Shown piece after piece: positions 52,026 through 62,500 of a DNA stretch of 64,000 bases (positions are counted from its first letter, which is position 1; every line of letters starts with the position of its first letter). The stretch covers positions 1,860,001 to 1,924,000 of the forward strand of contig JADJPE010000005.1 in assembly GCA_016713425.1 (NCBI GenBank), given 5' to 3'. Under the pieces are notes generated by a model. It made no database searches, had not been told where the DNA came from, and was given only the letters and a program-made list of their open reading frames with translations. The position numbers were made by a program, and so were the translations under genes. Source of the stretch: Deltaproteobacteria bacterium (GTDB lineage: Bacteria > Myxococcota > Kuafuiibacteriia > Kuafuiibacteriales > Kuafuiibacteriaceae).

Positions 52026-52985
52026 ATGAAACCATCCACATGTCCCGCGGCAGAAGAACCTCTTCCTTTGGGTCCACGCTCATCCAACCGGCTGGTCTCT
52101 CGCACACGCCATCACGCGCCGCTCCGGCTCCGGCTCCCAGCCCCGCTCCCAGCCCCGCTCCTGGCCACGCTCCTGGCCACACTCCTGCTGCCGGCTTGGT
52201 CGTGCGCCAACGACGAGCCGCGCACGACTTCGCCCGACAGTGGACTCATGGAGAACAATACCGGCAACCGGGATGCATGGGTCGACGATGCACACGGCGA
52301 AGACGCGTGGATTGGTGACGCGTGGCTCGATGATGCGTGGATCGATGATGCGGGCGTCGAAGCCGCGGACGCGACCACCACCTCCACGTCCGTTGCGATC
52401 GAACGCCCGGCCGTGACCCTCACCTTCGAAGAGATCTGCCCCGACGCCCCGCCCTGCGTCATCCGCGCCCATCTGACCGCACTTTCAAGTGATGTGGCCA
52501 AGGCGCGCCTAAGCTGTGCCGCTCAGGACGTATGCGATCCGGCTTCGGCCGGTTGGGAGCAGCTCAATCTCGATGGTCAGTGGGTCCGCATGCGGTCACC
52601 GCTTCCGGCCGCTTCTCTGACGGAAACGTCCGGCGAAAACACGTGGGCGGAAATGCTTTCGCCCGATCTCTACGGTTCGGTTCGAGCGATCGTCTGGTTT
52701 GCTGAAAGCGGAAGTCCCTTCGAGATTGCAAGCAACGTCGTGGAGCTCCCGATCTGCGGAACGCCCGCCACACCACCGTGCCTTACAGAGGGCGCCGCAT
52801 GCCGACTCGCCCAAGACGGAGAGACGGGCGAATCGGGTGAAACCGTCGAAGCCGGACGATGTGGCGCGGGCCTAAGCTGCTGCTACCCCTGCGGCGTCCC
52901 GGGTTGCGAAGATGTGTGCGAGCCGACCTGCGATCCAAACTCGTCGACCGAGCCTTGCTTCAACGGTTGCACAGCGCACCCGTAG
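52026..52985 (+). CDS. Cys-rich lipoprotein, unknown function
   Basis: 319 residues from ATG 52026; the frame opens at 51993. A Leu/Pro/Ala-rich, repeat-encoded hydrophobic segment (APLPAPLLATLLATLLLP) ends in lipobox PAWSC. A repetitive Asp/Ala/Trp stretch (DAWIGDAWLDDAWIDDAG, about 85-115) precedes a beta-rich middle and a Cys-rich C-terminus (GLSCCYPCGVPGC, CEPTCDPN, CFNGC) with at least twelve Cys, probably disulfide-linked. No family recognised. Such Asp/Thr-rich, Cys-ended lipoproteins are common in Myxococcota and are probably cell-surface displayed. Confidence 0.75.
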   Translation: MKPSTCPAAEEPLPLGPRSSNRLVSRTRHHAPLRLRLPAPLPAPLLATLLATLLLPAWSCANDEPRTTSPDSGLMENNTGNRDAWVDDAHGEDAWIGDAWLDDAWIDDAGVEAADATTTSTSVAIERPAVTLTFEEICPDAPPCVIRAHLTALSSDVAKARLSCAAQDVCDPASAGWEQLNLDGQWVRMRSPLPAASLTETSGENTWAEMLSPDLYGSVRAIVWFAESGSPFEIASNVVELPICGTPATPPCLTEGAACRLAQDGETGESGETVEAGRCGAGLSCCYPCGVPGCEDVCEPTCDPNSSTEPCFNGCTAHP

Positions 52986-53118
52986 CGGAGACGAGGATTC
53001 GCGTCGTATGCCTCCTTGGCGACCGCCATGGGCCGGTCGGAATGGAGACGATCCAGCGTCGCGAGACCGCGGCGTAAGAGTGGATTCAACCCGTTCGGCG
53101 CTCTAGAGAGCGAGGCGC

Positions 53119-53652
53119 TCAATTTCCGTGGGTCACTCCGGCCGCGCCCGCGGCGTTCTTGGGTACGCGGGCGAAGCGGAGATACATGGCGATGCCGCTC
53201 CCAACGTTGACGCTGAGAATCAGCACGAGACCCACAACCAACGGCGTCTCTGCGAGTTCGGAGCTGGGCTTGGTGTTTGCTGCGAAGACAAGCTCGTTGA
53301 CCAATCCGATGAAGACGAACGTTGTCGCGCCCAGCCACTCGATGGTTGAGGCAAGGTAGGCAAACGTAGCCTCTTTGCGTTCGGCTGCGAGCCAGTAGAG
53401 CTTGTTCGGCAGGTTGATGAGCGGATGCGGGACTCGCTTGAGCAAGAGCGGTCCGCCCAGGAAGACCAGCAACATGAGCACAGAGACGGCGGCGCTCAAA
53501 GCCGCAAAGCCTGACCGCGGCATCCAACCGTTCGGCTTGCCGCCGGCGCCGAAGTGCGACGCCATCGTGGTCGGGAGCTCTGGGTAGATTGAGGCGAAGC
53601 GAATCGCCACGCCGGCGAGGGCGGCGAGAAGAACCACGCGTGAGCTTCTCAT
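53119..53652 (-). CDS. DUF1648-domain membrane protein
   Basis: 177 residues from ATG 53652; the frame opens at 53715 without a ribosome-binding site. The N-terminal region IYPELPTTMASHFGAGGKPN and GWMPRSGF is a DUF1648 signature, with a membrane helix on each side. Four hydrophobic segments in total (LAALAGVAIRFASIY, LSAAVSVLMLLVFLGGPLLL, LGATTFVFIGLVNELVF, VVGLVLILSVNVGSGIAMYL). DUF1648 occurs in SdpI-like immunity proteins and other small membrane proteins, but no toxin gene is nearby, so immunity is not supported. Convergent with the Cys-rich lipoprotein. Confidence 0.8.
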   Translation of the reverse strand: MRSSRVVLLAALAGVAIRFASIYPELPTTMASHFGAGGKPNGWMPRSGFAALSAAVSVLMLLVFLGGPLLLKRVPHPLINLPNKLYWLAAERKEATFAYLASTIEWLGATTFVFIGLVNELVFAANTKPSSELAETPLVVGLVLILSVNVGSGIAMYLRFARVPKNAAGAAGVTHGN

Positions 53653-53746
53653 TCGTGTGTATCCGTCTGTCCCGTTTCCATGCTTGCTTCCCGGTCGACC
53701 TTCACCGCCCGCCAACGCCGCTGGACCGCCCGTCGGCGCTCAGGTC

Positions 53747-53788
53747 GACGGGCTGAGTCCGACGGGCTGAGTCCGACGGGCTGAGGCC
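53747..53788. repeat. Tandem repeat, 14 bp x 3, intergenic
   Basis: gacgggctgagtcc at 53747-53760 and 53761-53774, and gacgggctgaggcc at 53775-53788, upstream of the PYLRG family gene (start 53893). The unit is not a multiple of three. Could be part of a control region. Confidence 0.93.
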
Positions 53789-53892
53789 GAGTCGAACCTG
53801 CTGGCCCAGTTTGTCGCAACAGCGGGTGCAGGCGGGCGATAAGTTTGGTGTCTCGCTTCGGTGCCGACACGCATTGCAGACGAGGAGACGCC

Positions 53893-54723
53893 ATGTCCGC
53901 GAAGCCCACAACTGATCTCCAGAGCAGTCCGCGCTGGCGCGGGCAGCGCAGGACCCCAGAAATCCTCGAGATCCCGTACATCCAAAGCCCGTATCTTCGC
54001 GGAAAAGCGGCGACCGTTGCGCGAACGCCCGGTGTTCTCCACCGCGCGGAGGCGCCTGATCTCTTCGACCAAGTCGCCATCGCCTACTGGCCGTCCATGA
54101 ACGGGGCGGATCCCGCCGTGAGTTCGCTCACCCTCGGGATGCTCGTGAACGGAGGTGCGGGTTTCATCCACTGGGCCTTGACGAATTCTCGAGCCCAGGG
54201 GACCGCAAATTGGGCGGCTCGTGCGGCTTGGGCGAACAAGTGCGTCCCCTTCATGCGATACACCCGGCCCAACAGTCTAACCTATGTCGTGCTCGGCGCC
54301 TCGCTGGGGGCGCTCAAGGCGCTCGGTCTCTGGCCTGGTGCCGGGATGGCGGTTCGCCAGCTCCGCGCGGACAACAAGATCTCTCCTAAAGATGCCTTCC
54401 ACCATCAGGCAGGGATGTTTGCCCGCTGGACGGTTGCCGGCGCCGCGGGGGCGGCGGCTGGTTCAGCGATATGGGGCAAACGTCCGCAATCGTTGTGCAT
54501 CGCGCTCGCAGCTTTGGTTGCCGCGGATGTGGTGGGCGCAGGCGTCGACAAGGGCTGGCGGTGGTGCTCCAAGCTCGCTTCTTCACCTTCGCCTCAGAAG
54601 AAGCCGCCCTCCGCGACCTCAGCGCCGCCCTCCGCGACTTCAGCGCCGCCCTCCGCGACCTCAGCGCTGCCCTCAGCGACCGCAGCGCCGCCCTCCGCGA
54701 AGGCAGGGGGTACGACCAAGTGA
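53893..54723 (+). CDS. PYLRG-type membrane protein 1 (unrecognised family)
   Basis: A 276-residue protein. ATG 53893 has GAGGAG five bases upstream. The N-terminal third has IQSPYLRGKAATVARTPGVL, HRAEAPDLFDQVAIAYWPSM and then a hydrophobic stretch (LTLGMLVNGGAGFIHWAL). Two more hydrophobic stretches follow (LTYVVLGASLGALKALGL, WTVAGAAGAAAGSAIWG; LCIALAALVAADVVGAGV). The C-terminus is a repeat-encoded Pro/Ser/Ala/Thr tail. The next gene encodes a paralogue; the pair overlaps by 4 bp (GTGA). I know no named family. Likely an inner-membrane protein. Confidence 0.75.
   Translation: MSAKPTTDLQSSPRWRGQRRTPEILEIPYIQSPYLRGKAATVARTPGVLHRAEAPDLFDQVAIAYWPSMNGADPAVSSLTLGMLVNGGAGFIHWALTNSRAQGTANWAARAAWANKCVPFMRYTRPNSLTYVVLGASLGALKALGLWPGAGMAVRQLRADNKISPKDAFHHQAGMFARWTVAGAAGAAAGSAIWGKRPQSLCIALAALVAADVVGAGVDKGWRWCSKLASSPSPQKKPPSATSAPPSATSAPPSATSALPSATAAPPSAKAGGTTK
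54604..54702 (+). repeat. Tandem repeat, 21 bp x 4.7, in frame
   Basis: Units of 21 bp (ccgccctccgcgacctcagc plus g) starting at 54604, 54625, 54646 and 54667, then a partial copy. They encode the seven-residue Pro-Pro-Ser-Ala-Thr-Ser-Ala tail of the first PYLRG protein. Confidence 0.93.
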
Positions 54724-55475
54724 GCACTGTCGCCGGTCCCATTCGCCTTTCGAGCGTCGCCAACCCCTATCTGCGTGGTCGAGCCGCCGCCGAAACGAAC
54801 GACTCGGTGCTCGAGCGCGCCCAGGCTCCGGCGTTGTATGACCGGATCTCGCGCCGCCGTCTGATCGACGGAAGCCGGATGAGCTCGGTGGGGCTGGGCG
54901 TGTACTACGCGACGATTTTCGGTGCGCTGCAAGTCACCTTCTTGGCGTTCGAACGGGCACGCAGGGCCGTGCCGCTGAGTCGCGGTGCCCTGCTGGGCAC
55001 TATGGCGGGGATTGCGGCGGTCTTGGGTGCCGCCGGAGGCTTGACCCGCGGGCTGAGCGTGGGCGCCGACTTGTTTCACGAGGGCCGAATCAACGCCAGC
55101 GAACTTCGAGGCTGCGCCGGAAGGGCGGCCGTAGCGGATGCCGCCGGGACGAGCGCGGCGGTTCTCACGATCATCGCGACGCTCCAAGCCCTTCGGAGAA
55201 GGCGATGGGTCTCGTGGCCGCCGGTGGAAGTCGCAGGCGCGACTTCACGTGTCTTTACGACGCCTCCACCGCTCCGCGCCCTGGAGGCGCACACGTCGTC
55301 TGCGCTTGCGCCGATCACACGCGGTTTCGTGAGCATCGAGGCGCTCCGGATCCCGCTTGCCGCAAAGGTGGGCATGGCCGCGGTTGCAGGTTTGCTTGCC
55401 GGCTATGCCGTGTCTACGGCCGTTGGTCTATTGCTCGAACCGAGAGCAAAGCCGTCTTCGCACCCCAAGGCATAG
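54720..55475 (+). CDS. PYLRG-type membrane protein 2, paralogue of the preceding gene
   Basis: A 251-residue protein. GTG 54720 overlaps the preceding TGA (GTGA), which decides the start; the same frame runs upstream only through the repeat. VANPYLRGRAAAETNDSVLE and RAQAPALYDRISRRRLIDGS align with the first paralogue, as do the following membrane segments (GVYYATIFGALQVTFLAF; GALLGTMAGIAAVLGAAGGL) and LFHEGRINASELRGCAGRAA. A final hydrophobic segment is VGMAAVAGLLAGYAVSTAVGLLL. Function not recognised. Probably a heteromeric partner of the first protein. Confidence 0.75.
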   Translation: MSTVAGPIRLSSVANPYLRGRAAAETNDSVLERAQAPALYDRISRRRLIDGSRMSSVGLGVYYATIFGALQVTFLAFERARRAVPLSRGALLGTMAGIAAVLGAAGGLTRGLSVGADLFHEGRINASELRGCAGRAAVADAAGTSAAVLTIIATLQALRRRRWVSWPPVEVAGATSRVFTTPPPLRALEAHTSSALAPITRGFVSIEALRIPLAAKVGMAAVAGLLAGYAVSTAVGLLLEPRAKPSSHPKA

Positions 55476-55503
55476 CACCCACGTCCACCGCTTGTTACTT
55501 GCT

Positions 55504-58500
55504 CTATTCGACGGGGCGTCTCGGTTCGCGGGCGCGCGTGCCGAGGTTGCCGTAGCGGTGGTAGTCGAAGCTTTCGCTTTGCTCCGTGACGTAGGCGAGG
55601 AGCTCGATTCGTCCCTCGACCAAGACGGGCGACTCGGCGACGTAGACTCCGCTTTCGCGCATTGCCTCTTTCACGATGCGTGGCGCGCGACCGGGGCCAC
55701 CGTAGCGCACCCGGTCGGTTTGGCGAGCGCGGATCTTGTCGGCGAGTGTGGCGTCCGATTCTTCGACGAATTCGAGCCGGGCACCCCATCGATCCGTGAG
55801 TTGGTCGAGAAGGTCGACGGCGGGCGATTCCATCCCGGGCGGTGTGCTCAGGGTGATGTGGCATCCCATCGTCTTCGCGGCGGCGACGCGAGCGATGATG
55901 TCGAACGGTGTGTCGTCAGCGTGCACGCGCACCCGAAGGGCCCTCACGGGCCGGTATCGGCGGATGTTGTCTTGTCCGACGATTTTCACGTCGTCATGTT
56001 CGACGCCGAACTCCTTCGCAGACCAGTGGTCATAACGCTCGATCGCCCTGACGACCTTGGCGGCGTCGGACTGCGATACGATGGACGGATGCGCACCCAA
56101 GGGCAAAGTCTGGCGTAGTCGTTCGAGGTCGGCGTCACGGACGCGAGCGTCGCTGGGTTTCGACGTTGCCGACGGGCCAACGTTCGGTCGATCCACGAAC
56201 CTCATGAGCGACGTGACGTAGTTCGGACCTCCCGCTTTGATGCCGGGGCCGAAAGAGGATTTGCCCACACCTCCGAACGGTTGTCGGAGAACGACCGCAC
56301 CGGTCGTGACGCGGTTGATGTACAGGTTGCCGGCTCGAATGCAGGTGCGCCAGATCTCTTGTTCACGGTCGTCGAGGCTCTCGAGGCCGGCGGTTAGACC
56401 GTAGCCGGTTTGATTGGCCAGTTCGAGTGCGTGCAGGAGATCCTCCGCTCTCATCACCGCGAGCACGGGGCCAAAGAATTCCGTCATGTGGGTGTATGTT
56501 CCGGGCTTCACGTCCCACTTCACGCCGGGCGAGTAGAGGTTGGGGTTGCCGTCGACGCGCCTTGGGATCACCGCCCACGCTTCGCCGTGCTCGAGCTCCT
56601 TCAGAGCGCGGTCGAGGTCTCCGCTCGGCGGTGTGATCATCGGATTGACCTTGGTCGTGAGCGACCAGGCTGAACCAACGTGAAGACTCCGGACGGCATC
56701 GCACAGCGTTTCCTTGAATTTCGGATCGTCGTAGACCTCCGCCTCCAAGATGAGCAGAGATGTTGCTGAGCATTTCTGTCCGGCGTGACCGAACGCGGAA
56801 TGAAGCACGTGCTTGATCGCTTGTTCGCGGTCTGACATGGCCGTGACGATCGTTGCGTTCTTCCCGCCCGTCTCGGCCATGAGGTGCATGTCGGGCTTCG
56901 CTTTCAGCATGCGAATGGCGGTTTCGGTTCCGCCGGTGAGGATCACTGCGTCGACGTCGGGCGACGCAACGAGCGTTGCGCCGACGGTCGCACCGGGGCA
57001 CGGTAAGAGTTGGAGTGCCTCTCGTGGGACGCCCATCCTCCAAAAACAGTCGACGAGGATGTGTGCGATCAGCACGGTCGGGGAGGCGGGTTTGAGGATC
57101 ACGGTGTTTCCGGCCGCGAGTGCGGCCGCAATACCGCCGCACGGGATCGCGATCGGGAAGTTCCAGGGTGGAACGACAACCACGACACCGAGCGGCGCGG
57201 CGTCGATGGTCTCGAGCGCGTGAAATGTTCGGACAGAGGCTGCGTAGAACTCGACGAAGTCAATTGCCTCGGAGACTTCGACGTCCGACTCGGCGAGCAC
57301 TTTGCCGCCGTTTGCGAGCGCGGCGCCCATGAGCTCTCCCCGGCATCTTCGGAGTTCCTCGGCCACTTTGCTCAAGATCGCTGCGCGCTCTCGAAGGCCG
57401 AGCGTTCGCCAGCCGGCTGGATCCTCGCGCGCGCACCGAAGAGCGCGGGCGAGATCGGCTTCGTTGGCCTCGCGGTAGTGCCCAACGACGACTCCCGGCC
57501 GTGAAGGGTCGAGGCACGCGCGTCGGGTGCGGTCGCCCTCGATGATCTCTCCGGCCACGATGAGCGGAATCTCGAGGCCGGCGTCGCCCACGCGATCGCG
57601 CCATCGCCCGAGGATGTCTTCGGCCCATAGCACGTTCTGCTCGAGTGCAAAGTCGGTGTTCGGCTCATTGACGAACATCTCAAGCCCAGGAAGCGGTACC
57701 TCGCGCTGAGGGTCGCCGGTTGCTCCGGCGCCACCTGGCGGATGATCGGACGCCGATCCTGGTTCGGACCTTGATTCGGATCTCGACTCGCCCTCCGCGG
57801 CGACGCTTCTTGATTCCCGACGGTCCTGGGTTCGACGCGGGCCGGCCGGCAGCGATGCGATCTGATCGAAGCAATCCAGGAAGGCGGCTTCGAGTCGGGT
57901 CCAGTCGGGCCCACCGGCACGCAACTTGAACGCGTGTCGCAGAAAGTTGTCGGGGCCCGTGTTCTCGTCGAGGCGGCGAACGAGATAGCCGATCGCGTTG
58001 ACGAAGTCTTCCCGGGTCGTGGCCGGCGCGTAAAGGAGAAGGTCGCTTTCGATCTCGTCGAGCGCGCGCCGCTGATGGTTGGCCATGCCTTCGAGCATCT
58101 CGAGCTGTACGCAATCCGTGACTTCGGCCTTCACCGCGAGCGTCAGCGCGTAGGCGAGATCGAACAAGTTGTGCGAGCCGACGCCGATGTGCACCGAGCG
58201 GATGTTCTCCGGCGCGAGTGCGGTATGGAGCATGCGCTTGTAGTTCGCGTCGGTGTGCGACTTGACCTGGAAGGGCGCCTGAGGCCACCCGGCCATCGAG
58301 GCTTCGACGCGCTCCATCTCCATGTTGGCGCCCTTGACGATGCGTATCGTGATCGGTGAACCGCCTCGGCTCGTGCGCTCACGAGCCCATGCATTGATGC
58401 GCTGCTGCGCCTGATAGGCGTCTGGCAAGTAGGCTTGCAGCGCGATTCCCGCGTTGACTCGGTCGAGGCCAGGACGGCTGAGTGCGTTGAAGAATGCCTC

Positions 58501-59436
58501 GACAGTGATCCATAGATCTCGGTACTCCTCCATATCGAGGTAGACGAGCTTGGGGACTGTTGTGCCGTCCGCGCGGGTGAAGCGTTCCTTGGCCGCTGCG
58601 CGATAGAGTAGCTCGAGCCGATCCGACAGCACGTCGATCGTGTGTCGACGGGCCAAGGCGGAGATCTGCGAATAGATCGTGGAGATCTTGACGGAGATGA
58701 CCTCGATGTACGGCTTTTGAAGTGCCTCGAGATAGGTCGTGAGCCGACGTTGCGCGTCATCCTCCCCCAGCAGTGCTTCGCCAAGATAGTTGACGTTCAT
58801 TCGGATGCCACCCTGGCGCCGTCGCTCTAGATGTTTCGCGAGGAGCTCCGGTTCGGCCGGCAAGACGACGTTGGCTGTTTCTTCGCGCATCTTCTCCTTC
58901 ACGAGTGGGATGGCGACGCCTGGGAGGTAGCTCCCAAACGACTGAAACCCCTTGAGCAGGGCGCGCTCCATCCCGCTGAAGAAACGCGGGACACCTTGGA
59001 TGTCGAGGATATGGATGAGCTGATCCGCTGAACGCCCAGCGGCGCGAGATCTGAAAGCCTGATCGGTCATCTGGGTCAGCGTGGCCTTGTCCTCGGGATT
59101 CGCCATCATGCGCTCAAGCTCGCGCTGCTGCCGGCGCTCCTGAGGAGACTGAAGCTCCGCGGCCCGTGTCTGAAGAACGCGCGCCAGCTTCATGGCCACG
59201 ATGCGCTCGACGCCGTGCCGAACCTCGAGATCGACCCTTCGCTGGAGGTCTGATTCGCTGGCCCGATCGGGGTTCGGATGGACGACTGGATGGACGACTG
59301 GATGGACGACTGGATGGACGACTGGATGGGCGTTCGGATCGGCTTCCGGATCGGCCTTCTCTCGATCGTGACCGCCGGCGGCGCGCACCTCGTGCTCGAA
59401 AGTCGCGACAAGGCTCTTGAGGCTCTTTGGGCTCAC
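55504..59436 (-). CDS. putA: Bifunctional proline dehydrogenase / P5C dehydrogenase
   Basis: 1310 residues from GTG 59436. The frame is open to 59763 but overlaps the divergent gene; the start is chosen for SPKSLKSLV and lack of overlap, without a strong ribosome-binding site. Residues about 120-480 are proline dehydrogenase (EVISVKISTIYSQISALA, IRIVKGANMEMERVEASMA, SHTDANYKRML, GVGSHNLFDLAYAL). Residues about 680-1150 are an aldehyde dehydrogenase: VVPPWNFPIAIP, AETGGKNATIV and QKCSATSLL with catalytic Cys889. It oxidises proline to glutamate via P5C. It lacks the N-terminal DNA-binding domain of enteric PutA. A repeat-encoded His-Pro-Val-Val tract lies near residues 37-53. Confidence 0.94.
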   Translation of the reverse strand: MSPKSLKSLVATFEHEVRAAGGHDREKADPEADPNAHPVVHPVVHPVVHPVVHPNPDRASESDLQRRVDLEVRHGVERIVAMKLARVLQTRAAELQSPQERRQQRELERMMANPEDKATLTQMTDQAFRSRAAGRSADQLIHILDIQGVPRFFSGMERALLKGFQSFGSYLPGVAIPLVKEKMREETANVVLPAEPELLAKHLERRRQGGIRMNVNYLGEALLGEDDAQRRLTTYLEALQKPYIEVISVKISTIYSQISALARRHTIDVLSDRLELLYRAAAKERFTRADGTTVPKLVYLDMEEYRDLWITVEAFFNALSRPGLDRVNAGIALQAYLPDAYQAQQRINAWARERTSRGGSPITIRIVKGANMEMERVEASMAGWPQAPFQVKSHTDANYKRMLHTALAPENIRSVHIGVGSHNLFDLAYALTLAVKAEVTDCVQLEMLEGMANHQRRALDEIESDLLLYAPATTREDFVNAIGYLVRRLDENTGPDNFLRHAFKLRAGGPDWTRLEAAFLDCFDQIASLPAGPRRTQDRRESRSVAAEGESRSESRSEPGSASDHPPGGAGATGDPQREVPLPGLEMFVNEPNTDFALEQNVLWAEDILGRWRDRVGDAGLEIPLIVAGEIIEGDRTRRACLDPSRPGVVVGHYREANEADLARALRCAREDPAGWRTLGLRERAAILSKVAEELRRCRGELMGAALANGGKVLAESDVEVSEAIDFVEFYAASVRTFHALETIDAAPLGVVVVVPPWNFPIAIPCGGIAAALAAGNTVILKPASPTVLIAHILVDCFWRMGVPREALQLLPCPGATVGATLVASPDVDAVILTGGTETAIRMLKAKPDMHLMAETGGKNATIVTAMSDREQAIKHVLHSAFGHAGQKCSATSLLILEAEVYDDPKFKETLCDAVRSLHVGSAWSLTTKVNPMITPPSGDLDRALKELEHGEAWAVIPRRVDGNPNLYSPGVKWDVKPGTYTHMTEFFGPVLAVMRAEDLLHALELANQTGYGLTAGLESLDDREQEIWRTCIRAGNLYINRVTTGAVVLRQPFGGVGKSSFGPGIKAGGPNYVTSLMRFVDRPNVGPSATSKPSDARVRDADLERLRQTLPLGAHPSIVSQSDAAKVVRAIERYDHWSAKEFGVEHDDVKIVGQDNIRRYRPVRALRVRVHADDTPFDIIARVAAAKTMGCHITLSTPPGMESPAVDLLDQLTDRWGARLEFVEESDATLADKIRARQTDRVRYGGPGRAPRIVKEAMRESGVYVAESPVLVEGRIELLAYVTEQSESFDYHRYGNLGTRAREPRRPVE
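59278..59325 (-). repeat. Tandem repeat, 12 bp x 4, in frame in putA
   Basis: Four exact copies of atggacgactgg (59278-59325). On the coding strand they encode His-Pro-Val-Val four times near the N-terminus of PutA, outside the catalytic domains. Confidence 0.97.
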
Positions 59437-59530
59437 GCGCGGCAACGTGGCCCACCGGCAAACTGGCCGCAATCGGCGAAATGAGGCACTTAGGCCGTCG
59501 ACGGCGACCCATAGAATACCCTTATAGCAA

Positions 59531-62500
59531 ATGAATCGCTCGCCGCCTCGAGTCAGCGCCGCGCGCTCCGTGTGTCGGGTCCGATTCGACACCGGCGAGC
59601 AACCGTTCGTCGGTGGTTCGACAGTCGCAGGCGTCTGTCTGCGTCCGCGCTCTCGGAACCCTTCGCCGAACCAGGGCGCTGCTGTTGGACCGCATCTTGC
59701 GATGCTTGGGTGGGTGCTGCTTCTCGCTTCGTGGGCGGCCCGCGACTCGCGGGCTCGCCGCACCCGCGTTTTGGGCCTCTGGGTCGGCCTGCTTGCATCG
59801 GCCTGTGGTGGCGGCGGCCCGTCTCAGGACCTCCTCCCCGCGTCCAGCATCGCGCTGACACCGGCGTCGCTCGACTTCGGAGATCTCGGGTTCGGCGAAG
59901 AGGTCCGACGTCAGATTACGATGAAGAACCTCGGCGATGAGCCTCTGAGCATTTGCCTGCCGCTCCTCGCGAGCGACACGTGTCCGGCGCCGAGCACGAT
60001 CGGACCTTCCGAGCTTGGCCTGGCGTGGCCCACCTCCGACATGACGTGGACGCTGGGCGGCGGCGAGACATCGACCTTCACCATCGGATTCACACCATCG
60101 GTCGCCGGGGCCGTGACCGGGAAGCTCGTGCTGCGCCATCATCCTTCGGTCGGAAATCGCGCGATGACGAGCCTCGGCGGGCAAGTCAGCTTGCCTGTTT
60201 CGGCGTCGGTCAGTCGACCGAAACTCACGTTGTCCGAGTCTGAGACGTCTGCCATCGACTTTGGTCTCGCTGCGGTTGGCTTCGAGAAGACCAAGACGTT
60301 GGTTCTCACCAATGCCACGACCCCTTCGGCGAAGCTGGCTATTCGCTTTGTCGCCGATCCGGCCGCGATCTTTGGTGTTCGCACCGCAGATGGCACGAAT
60401 CTCGATTCGACTTCGTCGGTCGAGCTCGCGGCCGGTGAACAGACGTCGGTGACGCTTTGGTTCAGGCCTCAGGCCGTGGGCAAGGGGGAAGAGAACGAAG
60501 GGCGGCTTCAGGTCTTGGCGTGCTCGAGCGACGCGTGCACGACCACTCTCGAGCTCAAGGGCGAAGGCATACTTCCAGAAGGTTCCATCGATGGGAACGG
60601 AACCGCCGACTTCGGAGACCACGACGTCGGTGTTGCCAAGGAGATCGACCTCACCGTGCGGAGCACGGGCGCCGCGCCCCTAACCGTAACCGGCGTGGTC
60701 TTTGATGCCGCCGGTCAGGGACTCTTCGCGGCCGAGGGCAACACATTCCCGAAGGAGATCGCCGCTGGGACGAGTGCTACGATTCGCGTCCAACACCTCG
60801 GCCGAACCCCGGGCGAGGATCAAGCCCAGCTGACGCTCGACTCGAACGCGGCCAACCAACTCAAAGTTACGCTGGTCGCCCATTCACATGGCCCCAACAT
60901 CGAGACATCGCCGGCGGCGTTGGACTTCGAAGCCGTGAACCCGAACTTAGGCATTCCAAAGAAGCTGATGGTCACGATTCGCAATCAGGGGGACCGTCAA
61001 CTCCAGCTCAGCGCGATCGACGTCAGCGGCGCCGGATATTCGCTTTCTCCGGCACCGTCGCTTGGTCCCCTCGAGCCTGGTCAGACGCGAGCGGTCACCG
61101 TCGCCTTCTTGCCCTCCTCACCGGATGTGCAGGGACCTCAGCTTGGCGCCTTGACCATTCGGTCGAACGACTTCGACGCGCCCACCCTCGAGGTTCCGTT
61201 GCTTGGGTTTAGTGGCACGCCGACCGGGTGCTCGATGGTGGCTACGCCCGTCGATCTCGACTTTGGCGCGGTGGCTCCGGGAACGACGAGCTACCTCGTC
61301 GTCGAAGCACGAAATCTCGGTGCCCAAGCCTGCGACGTTGGACGCGTGGCGCTCGATGGTTCCGGCTCCGAGTTCTCCCTCACCGAGAATTATGGCGGCT
61401 TCTCGCTCATGCCCGGAGCGCGTGCGCACTTCGTCGCGGCCTATACGCCTTCGAACAGCGGGGCCGACAGCGCGACGCTCCGATTCCTCGTGACGTCGGG
61501 CGGTGCAGAGCTGGCGGCGGTGAACATCGTGGGCACTGGATTCGACCCCGGCCTCAGAGCCTTACCAACCATCCTTGACGCCGGCATTGCCAACGTCGGT
61601 TGCTTTGCGCCCACCGCGACCCTCCGGCTCTTCAATGGGTCGACTGGCTGGATGCGCGTCGCCAGCGTTTACTTGGATGCCTACGCGTCCGACGCGTTCG
61701 AACCCTCGTTCGGGCCCAGCCGATCAGTGGAGATCGACGGGGGCCAGTTCGCCGACTTCAACTTCCGCTACGCGCCCAAGGGCGAAGGCGATGACACCAG
61801 CGTCATCTATGCGGACATCGAAGGATGTCCAGGATGCGGAGCAGGCGGAAAGACGAGACTGGCGATTCCGATCTTCGGGTCCGGCATCGCCGCGGGCGAG
61901 ACTGTCGCCGAGAGCTTCACAGTGAGCAAAGCCGAGAGAATCGACATCCTCTTCGTGATTGAATTTACCAATCGGATGTATTCCGAGCGGCTCTTGCTCA
62001 CGGAGGCGTTTCCGGCGTTCCTCGCCCAACTTCGTAGCCTTGGCGTCGATTTCCGGATCGCGGTCGCGAGCACCTATCCAAACGCGGCTCAGAATCCGGT
62101 AGGTGGGTCGGTTACGATCACGCCGAGCACGCCGGACGCAGACGCTCACGCGCTCTTCAGAGAGTGGTTGGCGGTGGAGTCGTCGGATGCAAGTACTTTC
62201 GGGACGTCAGGTTCGGGACTCAGGCGGGCGCTGGATACGGCCAGATCCGTCGGGCGTTCGGCCATTGTTCGACCCGACGCCCGTCTTGCGATCGTGTTCA
62301 TGAGCGAAGGCGAGGGGGGAGGCGATACCTACGCTGATCCCAAGATCGACGAGCTTCGAAAGCTCAAGGATACCCGCGGACGAAACACGACCATCAGCGC
62401 CATCGTCGCGACCGATGCCGCCACCGGCGAATGCGATGAATCGGAAGCATCGACGAATCGCACGCTCTACGGAAAGTACGCGCCGACGTTCATCCAGATG

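Noticed and set aside
53119..53652. SdpI-type immunity protein
   Set aside because: DUF1648 alone does not define immunity, and no toxin-like gene lies nearby.
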